Shown piece after piece: positions 47,874 to 56,947 of a DNA stretch of 64,000 nucleotides. Made by a program: the position numbers and the translations under genes. The notes under the pieces are model-generated. The model worked only from the letters and a program-made list of their open reading frames with translations. It was not told the DNA's origin and searched no databases. The stretch is taken from positions 124,001 to 188,000 of the forward strand of contig NC_021287.1 of the NCBI RefSeq assembly GCF_000402035.1, written 5' to 3'. How positions within the stretch are numbered: position 1 is the stretch's first letter; every line of letters starts with the position of its first letter. Source of the stretch: Caballeronia insecticola. GTDB lineage: Bacteria > Pseudomonadota > Gammaproteobacteria > Burkholderiales > Burkholderiaceae.

Positions 47874-47957
47874 GCGCATGCGCGGACCGGATGGTCGCCG
47901 GCAGCAGGCACAAACATCGCTCGTTATAATCGACCGACATTCCTACCGCCCACGCTC

Positions 47958-48287
47958 ATGGATTCCTTCTACAAGTATCACGTGTTCTTCTGCCTGAATC
48001 AGCGCGAGCCCGACGCTTCGCGGCCGAGTTGCGCGAACTGCAACGCGCAGGCCATGCAGGAGCACGCCAAAAAGCGCGTGAAGAAGCTCGGCCTCGCCGG
48101 CGAAGGCATGGTGCGCATCAACAAGGCGGGGTGTCTCGACCGCTGCGAACTGGGGCCGGTCGTCGTCGTGTATCCGGAAGGCACGTGGTACACGTATGTC
48201 GATGAAACCGACATCGACGAGATCGTCGATTCGCATCTCGCAAACGGCAAGATCGTCGAACGTCTTCTGATCGATCAACCGGCATGA
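47958..48287 (+). CDS. thioredoxin-like 2Fe-2S ferredoxin
   Basis: A 109-residue protein of the NuoE-like [2Fe-2S] ferredoxin type. Candidate cluster ligands are C12, C25, C59 and C63 (C28 is a further Cys). AGCLDRCELGPVVVVYPE is the family signature. Its redox partner is not evident. A TATAAT at 47925-47930 lies 27 bp upstream. Its stop overlaps the start of the following hydrolase (ATGA), suggesting the two act together. Confidence 0.88.
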   Translation: MDSFYKYHVFFCLNQREPDASRPSCANCNAQAMQEHAKKRVKKLGLAGEGMVRINKAGCLDRCELGPVVVVYPEGTWYTYVDETDIDEIVDSHLANGKIVERLLIDQPA

Positions 48288-48919
48288 ACGCGCAAACCGA
48301 GAAGTTTTTGATCGACGGGCCCGTCGGCAAGATCGAGTGCGCCCTCGATCGTGCGGATGCCAATGGCCAACCGGCGCGCGGCATTGCGCTCGTCGCGCAT
48401 CCGCATCCGCTGTTCGGCGGCACGATGGACAACAAGGTCGCGCAGACGCTCGCACGCACTTTCGTGCAGCTCGGCTACACGACTTACCGCTCGAATTTTC
48501 GCGGCGTCGGGCAGACGGCGGGCGAGCACGATAACGGCATCGCCGAGCAGGACGATCTGCTTGCGCTGATCGATCACATGCGCGCGCAACCCGGCCAGGC
48601 CGACGTGCCGATCGTGCTCGCGGGCTTTTCGTTCGGCACCTTCGTCCTGTCGCACGTCGCGAAGCGCATGCTTGATGCAGGCCGCGAGATCGAGCGAATC
48701 GTGTTTGTCGGCACGGCGGCGAGCCGCTGGGACGTCGCGCCGGTGCCCGACACCACGCTCGTGATCCACGGCGAAGTGGACGAAACGGTGCCCATCCAGT
48801 CCGTCTATGACTGGGCGCGTCCGCAGGAATTGCCCGTGGTCGTCATTCCGGGCGGGGAGCATTTCTTTCACCGCAAACTGCATATTCTGAAACGCGTGAT
48901 CGTCGATGCATGGCGCTGA
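48284..48919 (+). CDS. alpha/beta hydrolase
   Basis: A 211-residue hydrolase of the small esterase/dienelactone-hydrolase-like type. The nucleophile elbow is GFSFGT, HPHPLFGGTMDNK lies near the oxyanion hole, and EHFFHRKL supplies the catalytic histidine. Its start overlaps the ferredoxin stop. The substrate is unknown. Confidence 0.82.
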   Translation: MNAQTEKFLIDGPVGKIECALDRADANGQPARGIALVAHPHPLFGGTMDNKVAQTLARTFVQLGYTTYRSNFRGVGQTAGEHDNGIAEQDDLLALIDHMRAQPGQADVPIVLAGFSFGTFVLSHVAKRMLDAGREIERIVFVGTAASRWDVAPVPDTTLVIHGEVDETVPIQSVYDWARPQELPVVVIPGGEHFFHRKLHILKRVIVDAWR

Positions 48920-49072
48920 GGCCTTCCCGGCCGACAAGCGCCGCAAGGTCGCCGAAGGGCTTGCCGAGTGCGTGTTCCCCTAATCGGTAAAACCGGCTAG
49001 GCCTACCCTGAAAAACGTTAAAACGCGTGACAACGGCGCAGATTCCGAAGGAAATCGGCCGTGACCCGCGCG

Positions 49073-49078
49073 TATAAT
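49073..49078 (+). promoter_or_regulatory. TATAAT -10 box upstream of dacA
   Basis: A perfect -10 hexamer 270 bp before the dacA start, without a good -35. Just downstream are a CAGCAA/TTGCTG hairpin (49083-49097) and a direct repeat (49118-49140). The 428-bp gap shows no other gene. Confidence 0.4.
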
Positions 49079-49117
49079 GGCGCAGCAATTTTTGCTGTTT
49101 CCGGCCGCGCGCGATGT

Positions 49118-49140
49118 TAGTCCGAACGGTAGTCCGAACG
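49118..49140. repeat. 11-base direct repeat TAGTCCGAACG, 12-base period
   Basis: TAGTCCGAACG at 49118-49128 and 49130-49140, with a degenerate third copy after it. It lies about 45 bp past the likely dacA transcription start. Confidence 0.6.
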
Positions 49141-49347
49141 TCCGCAGTCCGCGAAACGCCAGCTTTCGAGAACCGTTTGCGCGTCCGTCTGTCGAACGAG
49201 CGCTGTTTCGCCGCGGCGCCGCGCGTGCCGCAGTCATGGCGCAGCGCCCGACCCGAGCGGACGGTCTGCCTGTCCAACCCGTGCTTCGCCGATCATCCGA
49301 TCCCCGATCCCTGTCGTCGCAGCCTGCTTTTTCCGCCGATCGATCCT

Positions 49348-50568
49348 ATGCGCTTTGTCCCTCCCGGCCTGACCGTTTCTTCCGTATCCACTTCCACCGT
49401 TCATCGCCGCGCCTTCAAGGCCGCCCTCGCGCTGCCCGCCGTTCTGGCCGCCGCGAGCGCGTTCGCGCAAGTTCCGCCGCCCGATGTGACGGCGCATTCG
49501 TGGGTGCTCGTCGATGCCACGAGCAATCAGGTGCTCGCATCGGGCAATGCCGATGAGCGCGTCGAGCCGGCATCGCTCACGAAGCTGATGACCGCGTATC
49601 TCGTCTTCGACGCGCTGAAGTCCAAGAAGATCAACATGGACCAGACCGTCACGCCGAGCGAGGCCGTGCGCCGCGTGCGCACGGACGAATCGCGCATGTT
49701 CATCGAGGCGAACAAGCCGGTCACCGTGCACGATCTCGTCTACGGCATGATCATCCAGTCGGGCAACGACGCGGCTATCGCGCTGGCGGAACTCGTCGGC
49801 GGCAGCGAAGCCAACTTCGTCACGCTGATGAACGCGGCGGCGAAGCGCATCGGCATGAAGCACACCAATTTCGCCGATGTAAACGGCATGCCCGATCCGC
49901 AGCACTACACGACCGCCGGCGACCTGGCCGTGCTGTCGACGCACCTGATCCGCGAATTCCCCGAGTACTACAGCATCTTCTCGGTGCGGGACTTCACGTA
50001 CAACAAGATCAAGCAGCCGAACCGTAACCGCCTGCTGTGGCTCGATCCGACCGTCGACGGCCTGAAGACCGGCCACACGAAGGCCGCCGGCTACTGCCTG
50101 ATCGCGACGGCACAGCGTTCGCTTGCGAGCACGCCGGATGCCAAACGCCGTCTCGTCGCCGTGATGATGGGCGAACCGAAAGAGATCAATCGCGTGCAGG
50201 ACGCCCTGAAGATGCTGAACTACGGCTATTCGGCATATGACTCGGTGCGTCTCTACAAGGCGAATCAGGTGATCGAGTCGCCGCGCGTGTACAAGGGCGC
50301 GACCGACAACGTGCAGGCCGGCGTGTCGACCGACCAGTACATCACCGTGCCGAAGGGCATGGGCGACAAGGTCAAGCCGACGGTCACGAAATCCGACCTG
50401 CTCGTCGCGCCGATCAAGAAGGGCCAGCAGATCGGCACCGTCAAGATGATGGCGGACGGCAAGGAAGTCGCGCAGTTCCCGCTGGTCGCGCTGCAGGACG
50501 TGCCGGAAGCCGGTCTGTTCGGCCGCCTGTGGGACTCGGCGCTGCTGATGTGGCAAAAGCGTAAGTAA
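49348..50568 (+). CDS. dacA: D-alanyl-D-alanine carboxypeptidase (PBP5/6 type)
   Basis: A 406-residue penicillin-binding protein that trims the terminal D-Ala of peptidoglycan. Signal peptide cut after AFA near residue 40; active site S76-x-x-K79 (SLTK), SGN in IQSGNDAA, and KTG in GLKTGHT. The C-terminal PBP5 domain and an amphipathic anchor (GLFGRLWDSALLMWQKRK) hold it to the inner membrane. The ATG at 49348 gives a normal signal. A D-amino-acid transaminase gene follows after 27 bp, matching D-Ala metabolism. Confidence 0.95.
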   Translation: MRFVPPGLTVSSVSTSTVHRRAFKAALALPAVLAAASAFAQVPPPDVTAHSWVLVDATSNQVLASGNADERVEPASLTKLMTAYLVFDALKSKKINMDQTVTPSEAVRRVRTDESRMFIEANKPVTVHDLVYGMIIQSGNDAAIALAELVGGSEANFVTLMNAAAKRIGMKHTNFADVNGMPDPQHYTTAGDLAVLSTHLIREFPEYYSIFSVRDFTYNKIKQPNRNRLLWLDPTVDGLKTGHTKAAGYCLIATAQRSLASTPDAKRRLVAVMMGEPKEINRVQDALKMLNYGYSAYDSVRLYKANQVIESPRVYKGATDNVQAGVSTDQYITVPKGMGDKVKPTVTKSDLLVAPIKKGQQIGTVKMMADGKEVAQFPLVALQDVPEAGLFGRLWDSALLMWQKRK

Positions 50569-50595
50569 TCCACTGACTGAAAAGGAGCGGTCTCG

Positions 50596-51507
50596 ATGAG
50601 CCAGGCTGAAGTATTCGATCCGACGGTCTATCTGAACGGCGAGTGGGGTCCGCTTTCCGAAGCGCGCATTCCCGTGCTCGACCGCGGGTTCATCTTTGGC
50701 GACGGCGTGTATGAAGTCGTGCCGCTCTACGCACAGGCCGAGGGCGCGCGTCTGCCGTTCCGGCTCGCGCAGCATTTCGCGCGGCTGAACCGCAGTCTCG
50801 GCAAGATCCGCATCGACAATCCGTTCGACGACGCCGGCTGGCGCGCGCTGATCGATCGCGTCATCGACGACAATGCGGGCGCCGGCGACGCGCTCGTGTA
50901 TATCCAGGTCACGCGCGGCGTCGCGAAGCGGCGCGGGCATGCGTTTCCGGCGGGCCTCACGCCGACCGTGTTCATCATGCTCAGCAAGATCGCTTTCCCG
51001 AGCACGGAAGAACGCGCGCGCGGCGCGGTGGCCGTGACCGCCGAGGACAAGCGCTGGCTGCATTGCGACATCAAATCGGTGTCGCTGCTGGGCAATGTGC
51101 TGATGGCGCAGCACGCAGCCGAAAACGACGCGCTCGAAACCATCCAGTTGCGCGACGGCTTGCTGACCGAAGGTTCGTCGTCGAATGTGTGGATCGTGAA
51201 AAACGGCACGCTGCTCGGCGCGCCGCGCGGGCCGCGCATTCTGGAAGGCATCCGCTACGGTCTCATCGAGGAACTGGCGAGGGAAGCGGGCATCGCGTTC
51301 GAGGAACGCGACATCACCGAAGCCGAACTGCGCTCGGCCGATGAAATCATGATCAGCTCCGCGACCAAGGAAGTCATGCCGATCACCACGCTCGACGGGA
51401 AAAGCGTCGGCGGCGGCCGGCCCGGTCCGGTCTATGCTGCGCTCTTCGAGGCTTACCAGCGAGCCAAAACGCGCGAGTTCGCCGCTGAGGCGGCTCGGGC
51501 CAAATGA
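50596..51507 (+). CDS. D-amino acid aminotransferase
   Basis: A 303-residue fold-type IV PLP enzyme. RGFIFGDGVYEVVPLY starts the family, the PLP lysine is in CDIKSVSLLGN, and TEGSSSNVWIV and ISSATKEVMPIT are the cofactor contacts. It interconverts D-alanine and D-glutamate for wall synthesis. AAGGAGCGG lies upstream. It is downstream of dacA and upstream of DUF493, an order also known around lipB in related species. Confidence 0.9.
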   Translation: MSQAEVFDPTVYLNGEWGPLSEARIPVLDRGFIFGDGVYEVVPLYAQAEGARLPFRLAQHFARLNRSLGKIRIDNPFDDAGWRALIDRVIDDNAGAGDALVYIQVTRGVAKRRGHAFPAGLTPTVFIMLSKIAFPSTEERARGAVAVTAEDKRWLHCDIKSVSLLGNVLMAQHAAENDALETIQLRDGLLTEGSSSNVWIVKNGTLLGAPRGPRILEGIRYGLIEELAREAGIAFEERDITEAELRSADEIMISSATKEVMPITTLDGKSVGGGRPGPVYAALFEAYQRAKTREFAAEAARAK

Positions 51508-51530
51508 AGCGCGAAGTGAAGGAGAAAGCC

Positions 51531-51878
51531 ATGTCCGAATCGAAACCTGAATCAAAACCTGAATCGAAACCCGATCTCAAGCCCCAACGCACCGACCCGA
51601 CCGACGCCGCAGCACACAGCGCCGACGAACTCTTCGACTTTCCGTGTGACTTCCCGATCAAGGTGATGGGCAAGTCGCATCCGGATTTTCAGGACACGAT
51701 CGTCGACGTACTCAAGGCGTTCGATCAGGATTTCGACGCCTCGCGTGTCGAGACGCGGCCGTCGTCCGGCGGCAACTACACGGGCCTCACCTGCACGGTG
51801 CGCGCGCAAAATCGCGCTCATCTCGACGATATTTATCGCGCGCTCACCGGCCATCCAATGGTCAAGGTAGTGCTTTAA
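51531..51878 (+). CDS. DUF493 (YbeD) family protein
   Basis: A 115-residue cytoplasmic protein. The DUF493 core (LFDFPCDFPIKVMGKSHPDFQDTIV to ALTGHPMVKVVL) is the ACT-like domain of E. coli YbeD, encoded next to lipB there too. A 20-residue N-terminal lead has SKPE repeats made of 12-base units. GGAGAAAG precedes the ATG at 51531; an earlier ATG at 51504 overlaps the transaminase stop. Its 3' end overlaps the convergent LysR gene by 17 bp. Confidence 0.88.
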   Translation: MSESKPESKPESKPDLKPQRTDPTDAAAHSADELFDFPCDFPIKVMGKSHPDFQDTIVDVLKAFDQDFDASRVETRPSSGGNYTGLTCTVRAQNRAHLDDIYRALTGHPMVKVVL

Positions 51879-52815
51879 GCTCGCCTGCGGGCGCATCGCA
51901 CACAGCCGGCGTGCGCTCGTATAGCAGCCTGAACTGGTCGACCTCGTCGACCAGCCATTCGCGGAACGCCTGCACGCGCGCCGTTTCGAGCAGCGCGGCC
52001 GGGCACACGAAGTAGTATCTCCACGGACTCGGGCCGTCCACATTGAACAGCCGCACGAGGCGCCCCGCGAGAATTTCCTGCATCGCGAGCGAGCGCCGCA
52101 CGAGCGCGATTCCCTGACCGTCGATGGCCGCCTGCAGCAGATTCGACGAATCCTCATACAAGACGCCGCGCTTCGGTTCCGCGAAATCGGCAAGTCCGGC
52201 CGCGTCGAACCATGGCCGCCACAGTTCTTCATCCGAGCGCAGCAGCGGCACGTTCGCGAGATCGCGTGGCTCGCGCGGCAAGTCGCCGCCGCGGAAATTC
52301 GGCGAGCACGCCGGAAAGAACACTTCGTCCAGCAGTTCCTCGGCGTGCACGCCGGAATATTTGCCGTAGCCGAAGCGAATCGCGACATCGACGTCATCGC
52401 GGTTGAAATCGGTGAGGGCGTTGGTCGACAGCAGTTCGAGGTCGATTTCCGGGTGCTTTTCGATGAACCTGCCGACACGCGGCGTCAGCCAGCGCGCGGA
52501 AAACGACGACAACATCGACACGATCAGCCGCCGGTCGCGATCGCCGGAGCGGATGCGGCGCGTTGCGTCCGCCAAGGCGACCAGCGCCGCGCGCACTTCG
52601 GCCGCGTACTGCCGGCCGCGGTCGGTGAGGCGCACGCGCTTGCCGTCGCGCGCGAAGAGCGGCAGGCCGAGCTCGGCCTCCAGCGCGCGAATCTGGTGAC
52701 TGACCGCGCCGTGCGTGACGAAAAGTTCGTCGGCGGCGCGCGAAAAACTTTCGTGACGGGCGGCGGCCTCGAAGGCGCGCAGCGCGTTCAGTGCTGGAAG
52801 CTGGCGGAGGTCCAT
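51862..52815 (-). CDS. LysR family transcriptional regulator (GcvA-like)
   Basis: A 317-residue regulator. The HTH covers about 10-60 (ALRAFEAAARHESFSRAADELFVTHGAVSHQIRALE), and the substrate-binding domain follows (RRLIVSMLSSFSARWLTPRVGRF). Overall type is GcvA-like. The start at 52815 (MDLRQLP) is used over a TTG at 52842. It is divergent from a DUF2917 gene, a pairing often seen in Burkholderiaceae, and likely controls it. Confidence 0.9.
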   Translation of the reverse strand: MDLRQLPALNALRAFEAAARHESFSRAADELFVTHGAVSHQIRALEAELGLPLFARDGKRVRLTDRGRQYAAEVRAALVALADATRRIRSGDRDRRLIVSMLSSFSARWLTPRVGRFIEKHPEIDLELLSTNALTDFNRDDVDVAIRFGYGKYSGVHAEELLDEVFFPACSPNFRGGDLPREPRDLANVPLLRSDEELWRPWFDAAGLADFAEPKRGVLYEDSSNLLQAAIDGQGIALVRRSLAMQEILAGRLVRLFNVDGPSPWRYYFVCPAALLETARVQAFREWLVDEVDQFRLLYERTPAVCDAPAGELKALP

Positions 52816-52938
52816 ATGGAGTGTCGGAGAGGTCGTTGTCAATGAAACTCACATAGCCGTGAAAATTGCTCGTTTTGCCTGATGCCTTGCCACGCCTAGG
52901 ATTGTAGTCATCGAAACGTTCCCTTGGCGGAGTCGATC

Positions 52939-53265
52939 ATGCGAGAAATATCAACAAGTGTCACCTTCGAAATCAAGCCCGGCGAGACTATCCCGATGCG
53001 CATTGCACGCGGCACGCGTCTGAAAGTCCACGGCAGCGCCGTCTGGGCGACGCGCAGCAACGACATCGAGGATTACTGGCTCACGCCCGGCGATCAACTG
53101 AAGCTGCGCGAACGCGAGCGCCTGTGGCTCTCGGTGGAAGGCGACCGTCCGGCCTATGTCGTGTTCACGATTCTGCCGCGTTGCGACGAGCGCGCCATGC
53201 GCTGGCTCTCGACGCGCATCGAGCGTCTGACGCAGCGGCTGCGCGCGGGCTGGCGGGTGGTCTGA
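52939..53265 (+). CDS. DUF2917 family protein
   Basis: A 108-residue small protein, probably cytoplasmic, with cupin-like beta strands. The ARGTRLKVHGSAVWATRSNDIEDYWLTPGDQLKL stretch is the family signature. GGCGGAG lies before the ATG. Function is unknown; the LysR gene next door is a likely regulator. Confidence 0.82.
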   Translation: MREISTSVTFEIKPGETIPMRIARGTRLKVHGSAVWATRSNDIEDYWLTPGDQLKLRERERLWLSVEGDRPAYVVFTILPRCDERAMRWLSTRIERLTQRLRAGWRVV

Positions 53266-53359
53266 CGCGTGGTGTGACGCAAGTATTCGCATTTGTCATC
53301 GAAGGCATGCGAATTCACCATCGGCGGGCATGGTTCGATTTCGGTAAACTACCGGCACC

Positions 53360-54184
53360 ATGTCCGCCACTCCGCTTGCACTCCCGCCGGAAACACGCAG
53401 CGCGCCCGGCACCGAACTCGCGTCCGGTGATTTTCCGGTCACGCTGCACTGGCGCGGCCTCGAACCGTATCAGGCGAGCTTCGACGCAATGCGCGCGTTC
53501 ACCGACGCCCGCACGCCCGACACGCCCGACGAAATCTGGCTCGTCGAGCATCCGCGCGTGTTCACGCTCGGCCTCGCGGGCGATCCCGCGCATTTGCTGC
53601 TCGCCGACAGCGGCATTCCGCTCGTCAAGGTGGATCGCGGCGGACAAATCACGTATCACGGGCCGGGACAGATCGTCGCTTATCTGCTGATCGACCTGCG
53701 GCGGCGCAAGCTGGCGGTGCGCGAGCTGGTGCGGCGCATTGAAGAGGCCGTGATCGAAACCCTTGCATCGTATAATCTCGCGACTGGCCGCAAGCCCGGC
53801 GCGCCCGGCATTTACGTCGCGCAACCCTCCGCGCGGCAGGCGGAAGACGGCGCGAACGTTCGTCTGCATGGCCTTCATCCCGGCGCGAAGATCGCCGCGC
53901 TCGGACTCAAGATTCGCAACGGCTGCAGCTATCACGGCGTCAGCCTCAACGTGAACATGGACTTGCAGCCGTTTCTCGCGATCAACCCGTGCGGCTACGC
54001 GGGACTCGAAACGGTCGACATGGCGACGCTCGGCGTCGCAGCCGGCTGGCGCGACGTAGCCCTGACGCTCGCCGAACGGCTGGCACATCAAATCGGCGGC
54101 CTCCCCGCAAGCGCCGCTCAACCGCAAGACGGCACGACGGCGCAAACCGTCCCGCTGCAACAACCGGATCGACCGAATGACTGA
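53360..54184 (+). CDS. lipB: lipoyl(octanoyl) transferase
   Basis: A 274-residue enzyme that moves octanoyl from acyl carrier protein to lipoyl domains. [12 protein letters not shown] is at 93-104, the catalytic lysine K177 in [12 protein letters not shown] and the acyl-carrying C211 in NPCGYAG are in place. The C-terminal 40 residues are an Ala/Gln/Pro tail. It overlaps lipA by eight bases. Confidence 0.95.
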   Translation: MSATPLALPPETRSAPGTELASGDFPVTLHWRGLEPYQASFDAMRAFTDARTPDTPDEIWLVEHPRVFTLGLAGDPAHLLLADSGIPLVKVDRGGQITYHGPGQIVAYLLIDLRRRKLAVRELVRRIEEAVIETLASYNLATGRKPGAPGIYVAQPSARQAEDGANVRLHGLHPGAKIAALGLKIRNGCSYHGVSLNVNMDLQPFLAINPCGYAGLETVDMATLGVAAGWRDVALTLAERLAHQIGGLPASAAQPQDGTTAQTVPLQQPDRPND

Positions 54185-55175
54185 CGCAACCGCAAACCTG
54201 GCTGGCGACACCGCTTCCGTCCCGGCGGCTCCCGCCTACGACGCCACCGCGAAACAGAAAGCGCAGGCGAAGACTTCGCGCATTCCGATCAAGGTCATTC
54301 CGATCGAGAAGCTCAAGAAGCCGGAATGGATCCGCGTGCGCACGGCGACGGGCAACTCGCGTTTCAACGAGATCAAGCAGATCCTGCGCGAGCACAACCT
54401 GCATACGGTCTGCGAGGAGGCGAGCTGCCCGAATATCGGCGAATGTTTCGGCAAGGGCACGGCCACCTTCATGATCATGGGCGACAAGTGCACGCGCCGC
54501 TGCCCGTTCTGCGACGTCGGCCACGGTCGTCCCGATCCGCTCGATCCGGACGAGCCGCTGAATCTCGCGCGCACGATCGGCGCGCTCAAGCTGAAATACG
54601 TGGTGATCACGAGCGTGGACCGTGACGATCTGCGCGATGGCGGCGCGGCGCATTTCGTCGAGTGCATCCGGCAAGTGCGCGAGCATTCGCCGGAAACGCG
54701 CATCGAAATCCTGACGCCGGACTTCCGCGGCCGGCTCGATCGCGCGATCAACATCCTGACGGCCGCGCCGCCCGATGTGATGAACCACAATCTCGAAACG
54801 GTGCCGCGTCTCTACAAGGAAGCGCGTCCGGGCTCGGACTATCATCATTCGCTGAAGCTGCTGAAGGACTTCAAGGCGCTGCATCCGGAAGTCGCGACCA
54901 AGTCGGGGTTGATGGTGGGCCTGGGCGAAATGGAAGACGAAATCCTTCAGGTGATGCGCGATCTGCGCGCGCATGACGTCGACATGCTGACGATCGGCCA
55001 GTACTTGCAGCCGTCGGAGCACCATTTGCCGGTGCGGGCTTACGTGCATCCGGATACGTTCAAGATGTACGAGGAAGAGGCGTACAAGATGGGCTTCACG
55101 CACGCGGCCGTCGGCGCGATGGTGCGCTCAAGCTATCACGCGGACGAGCAAGCGCACGGCGCGGGCGTGGTCTGA
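54177..55175 (+). CDS. lipA: lipoyl synthase
   Basis: A 332-residue radical-SAM enzyme that inserts two sulfurs into octanoyl chains. The auxiliary cluster uses C79, C84, C90 and the SAM cluster C105, C109, C112 (CTRRCPFC). The N-terminal 35 residues are variable. It is the second gene of the lip operon, followed by a terminator. Confidence 0.96.
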   Translation: MTDATANLAGDTASVPAAPAYDATAKQKAQAKTSRIPIKVIPIEKLKKPEWIRVRTATGNSRFNEIKQILREHNLHTVCEEASCPNIGECFGKGTATFMIMGDKCTRRCPFCDVGHGRPDPLDPDEPLNLARTIGALKLKYVVITSVDRDDLRDGGAAHFVECIRQVREHSPETRIEILTPDFRGRLDRAINILTAAPPDVMNHNLETVPRLYKEARPGSDYHHSLKLLKDFKALHPEVATKSGLMVGLGEMEDEILQVMRDLRAHDVDMLTIGQYLQPSEHHLPVRAYVHPDTFKMYEEEAYKMGFTHAAVGAMVRSSYHADEQAHGAGVV

Positions 55176-55198
55176 GCGGAACGCATCGGCAGAAAGCG

Positions 55199-55227
55199 AA
55201 AAACCCACGGGATGCCGTGGGTTTTTT
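55199..55227 (+). terminator. intrinsic terminator of lipBA
   Basis: AAAACCCACGG pairs with CCGTGGGTTTT around GATG, and the T run continues. It begins 24 bp past the lipA stop. Confidence 0.9.
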
Positions 55228-55357
55228 CTTTTGAGCGTTCCGGTCGCGGTGATTTTCCCGTGCCGCGTCTTCCAGATCACCGGACACATCGATTCCGGAT
55301 TTCCGGAAAGCCGGATTGCGGCGCGCCTGCGCCTTAAAAATATCCAGCAATATCAAT

Positions 55358-55373
55358 GGTTTGCGGGCAAACC
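55358..55373. promoter_or_regulatory. palindrome GGTTTGC-GG-GCAAACC, candidate DctD site
   Basis: A perfect seven-base inverted repeat with two-base spacer whose end lies only five bases before the sigma-54 -24 element. Sigma-54 activators such as DctD bind palindromes upstream; here the site is unusually close. Assignment to DctD is inferred from the operon. Confidence 0.55.
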
Positions 55374-55378
55374 AAAGC

Positions 55379-55393
55379 TGGCATTCCCCTTGC
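55379..55393 (+). promoter_or_regulatory. sigma-54 promoter of dctA
   Basis: TGGCATTCCCCTTGC matches the TGGCAC-N5-TTGC consensus, with GG at 55380-55381 and GC at 55392-55393 separated by the required ten bases. Transcription would start near 55405, giving a leader of about 215 nt before dctA. dctB and dctD downstream encode the expected two-component activator. Confidence 0.85.
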
Positions 55394-55446
55394 GATAAGA
55401 AAGGCACGGCCATCGAGCCGCCCATAAAATCCAAGGAGACAAATCG

Positions 55447-55476
55447 ATGACCCCTCTCGCATCCCAACGTCCCTGA
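55447..55476 (+). CDS. short leader reading frame before dctA
   Basis: ATG to TGA encodes MTPLASQRP, nine residues, behind an excellent AAGGAG site at normal distance. It lies inside the predicted dctA leader, 143 bp before the dctA start. Such strong initiation signals before a tiny frame suggest a leader peptide used for attenuation or translational coupling, or the remains of a longer gene. Translation is inferred, not shown. Confidence 0.45.
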   Translation: MTPLASQRP

Positions 55477-55619
55477 TCCGTCGACGAAGCGGCTATCGCT
55501 TACGCGACGCGATTCGACGTGCGCATCCCACGGAGTGATCGCGCACCTCAACGCTCCCGCGCGTCAAGGCCCGCCGCTGGCTGTACCTCGCCAACTGCTT
55601 GTCATTGCCTGGAAACATC

Positions 55620-56909
55620 GTGAAAAAACCTCTTCATAAAGTCCTGTACGTGCAGGTGATCGTGGCCATCATCATCGGCATCGCGCTCGGGCACTTCTAT
55701 CCTGCGCTCGCCACCGACATGAAGCCGCTCGGCGACGCGTTCATCAAACTCATCAAGATGGTGATCGGGCCGATCATCTTCTGTACGGTCGTGACCGGCA
55801 TCGCGGGCATGGAGGACATGAAGAAGGTCGGGCGCGTCGGCGGCAAGGCGCTGCTGTACTTCGAAATCGTGTCGACGTTCGCGCTGGTGCTCGGTCTCGC
55901 CGCGACGCACATCCTGAAGCCGGGCGTCGGCTTCAACGTCGATCCCGCGACGCTCGACCACAAAGCCGTCGACTCGTTCGTGACCAAGGCGCACGGCCAG
56001 AGCACGGTCGATTTCTTCATGCACATCATCCCGGACACGCTGGTTTCGGCGTTCGCCCAAGGTGAAATCCTGCAGATCCTCTTGATCGCGCTCTTGTTCG
56101 GCTCGGTGCTGGCGCACATCGGCGAGCGCGGCCGTGTTGTGACGACGTTCATCGAAGGGCTGTCGAGCATTCTGTTCGGCATGGTCGGCATCATCACGAA
56201 GCTCGCACCGATCGGTGCATTCGGCGCGATGGCGTTCACCATCGGCAAGTACGGCATCGGTTCGCTGCTGCCGATGCTCAAGCTCATCGGCACGTTCTAT
56301 CTGACCTCGATCATCTTCGTCGTCTTCGTGCTCGGTGCGATTGCGCGCATGGTCGGCTTCTCGATCCTGAAGTTCGTCGCGTACATCAAGGAAGAAATGC
56401 TGATCGTGCTCGGCACGAGTTCGTCCGAAGCCGCGCTCCCGCAACTGATGCTCAAGCTCGAAAAGCTCGGCTGCTCGCGCTCGGTAGTGGGTCTCGTCGT
56501 GCCGACCGGCTATTCGTTCAACCTCGACGGCACCAACATCTACATGACGATGGCCGTGCTGTTCATCGCGCAGGCGACGAACACCGACCTCACGTGGGGC
56601 CAGCAACTGACGCTGCTCGCCGTGACGATGCTGACCTCGAAGGGCGCGAGCGGCGTGACCGGCGCAGGCTTCATCACGCTCGCGGCGACGCTCGCCGTCG
56701 TGCCGACCATTCCGCTCGCCGGCATGGTGCTGATTCTCGGCATCGACCGATTCATGAGCGAGTGCCGGGCACTGACGAACATCGTCGGCAACGGCGTGGC
56801 GACGGTTGTCGTGTCGGCGTGGGAGCACGAGCTGGATCGCTCGAAGCTGAAAGCCGCGTTGTCGCGCGAGGTCGACGTGACCGACACCGAAGAAGCCAAG
56901 TCCGTCTAA
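55620..56909 (+). CDS. dctA: C4-dicarboxylate transporter DctA
   Basis: A 429-residue inner-membrane symporter of the DAACS family that imports succinate, fumarate and malate. The serine-rich re-entrant loop ([18 protein letters not shown]) and the [16 protein letters not shown] helix are the family signatures. The GTG at 55620 gives [13 protein letters not shown] as in other DctA; a GGAAA sequence lies before it. Confidence 0.95.
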   Translation: MKKPLHKVLYVQVIVAIIIGIALGHFYPALATDMKPLGDAFIKLIKMVIGPIIFCTVVTGIAGMEDMKKVGRVGGKALLYFEIVSTFALVLGLAATHILKPGVGFNVDPATLDHKAVDSFVTKAHGQSTVDFFMHIIPDTLVSAFAQGEILQILLIALLFGSVLAHIGERGRVVTTFIEGLSSILFGMVGIITKLAPIGAFGAMAFTIGKYGIGSLLPMLKLIGTFYLTSIIFVVFVLGAIARMVGFSILKFVAYIKEEMLIVLGTSSSEAALPQLMLKLEKLGCSRSVVGLVVPTGYSFNLDGTNIYMTMAVLFIAQATNTDLTWGQQLTLLAVTMLTSKGASGVTGAGFITLAATLAVVPTIPLAGMVLILGIDRFMSECRALTNIVGNGVATVVVSAWEHELDRSKLKAALSREVDVTDTEEAKSV

Positions 56910-56947
56910 GCAGCCTCATCAAGCGGCTTCATTCTCCGGACGCGATC

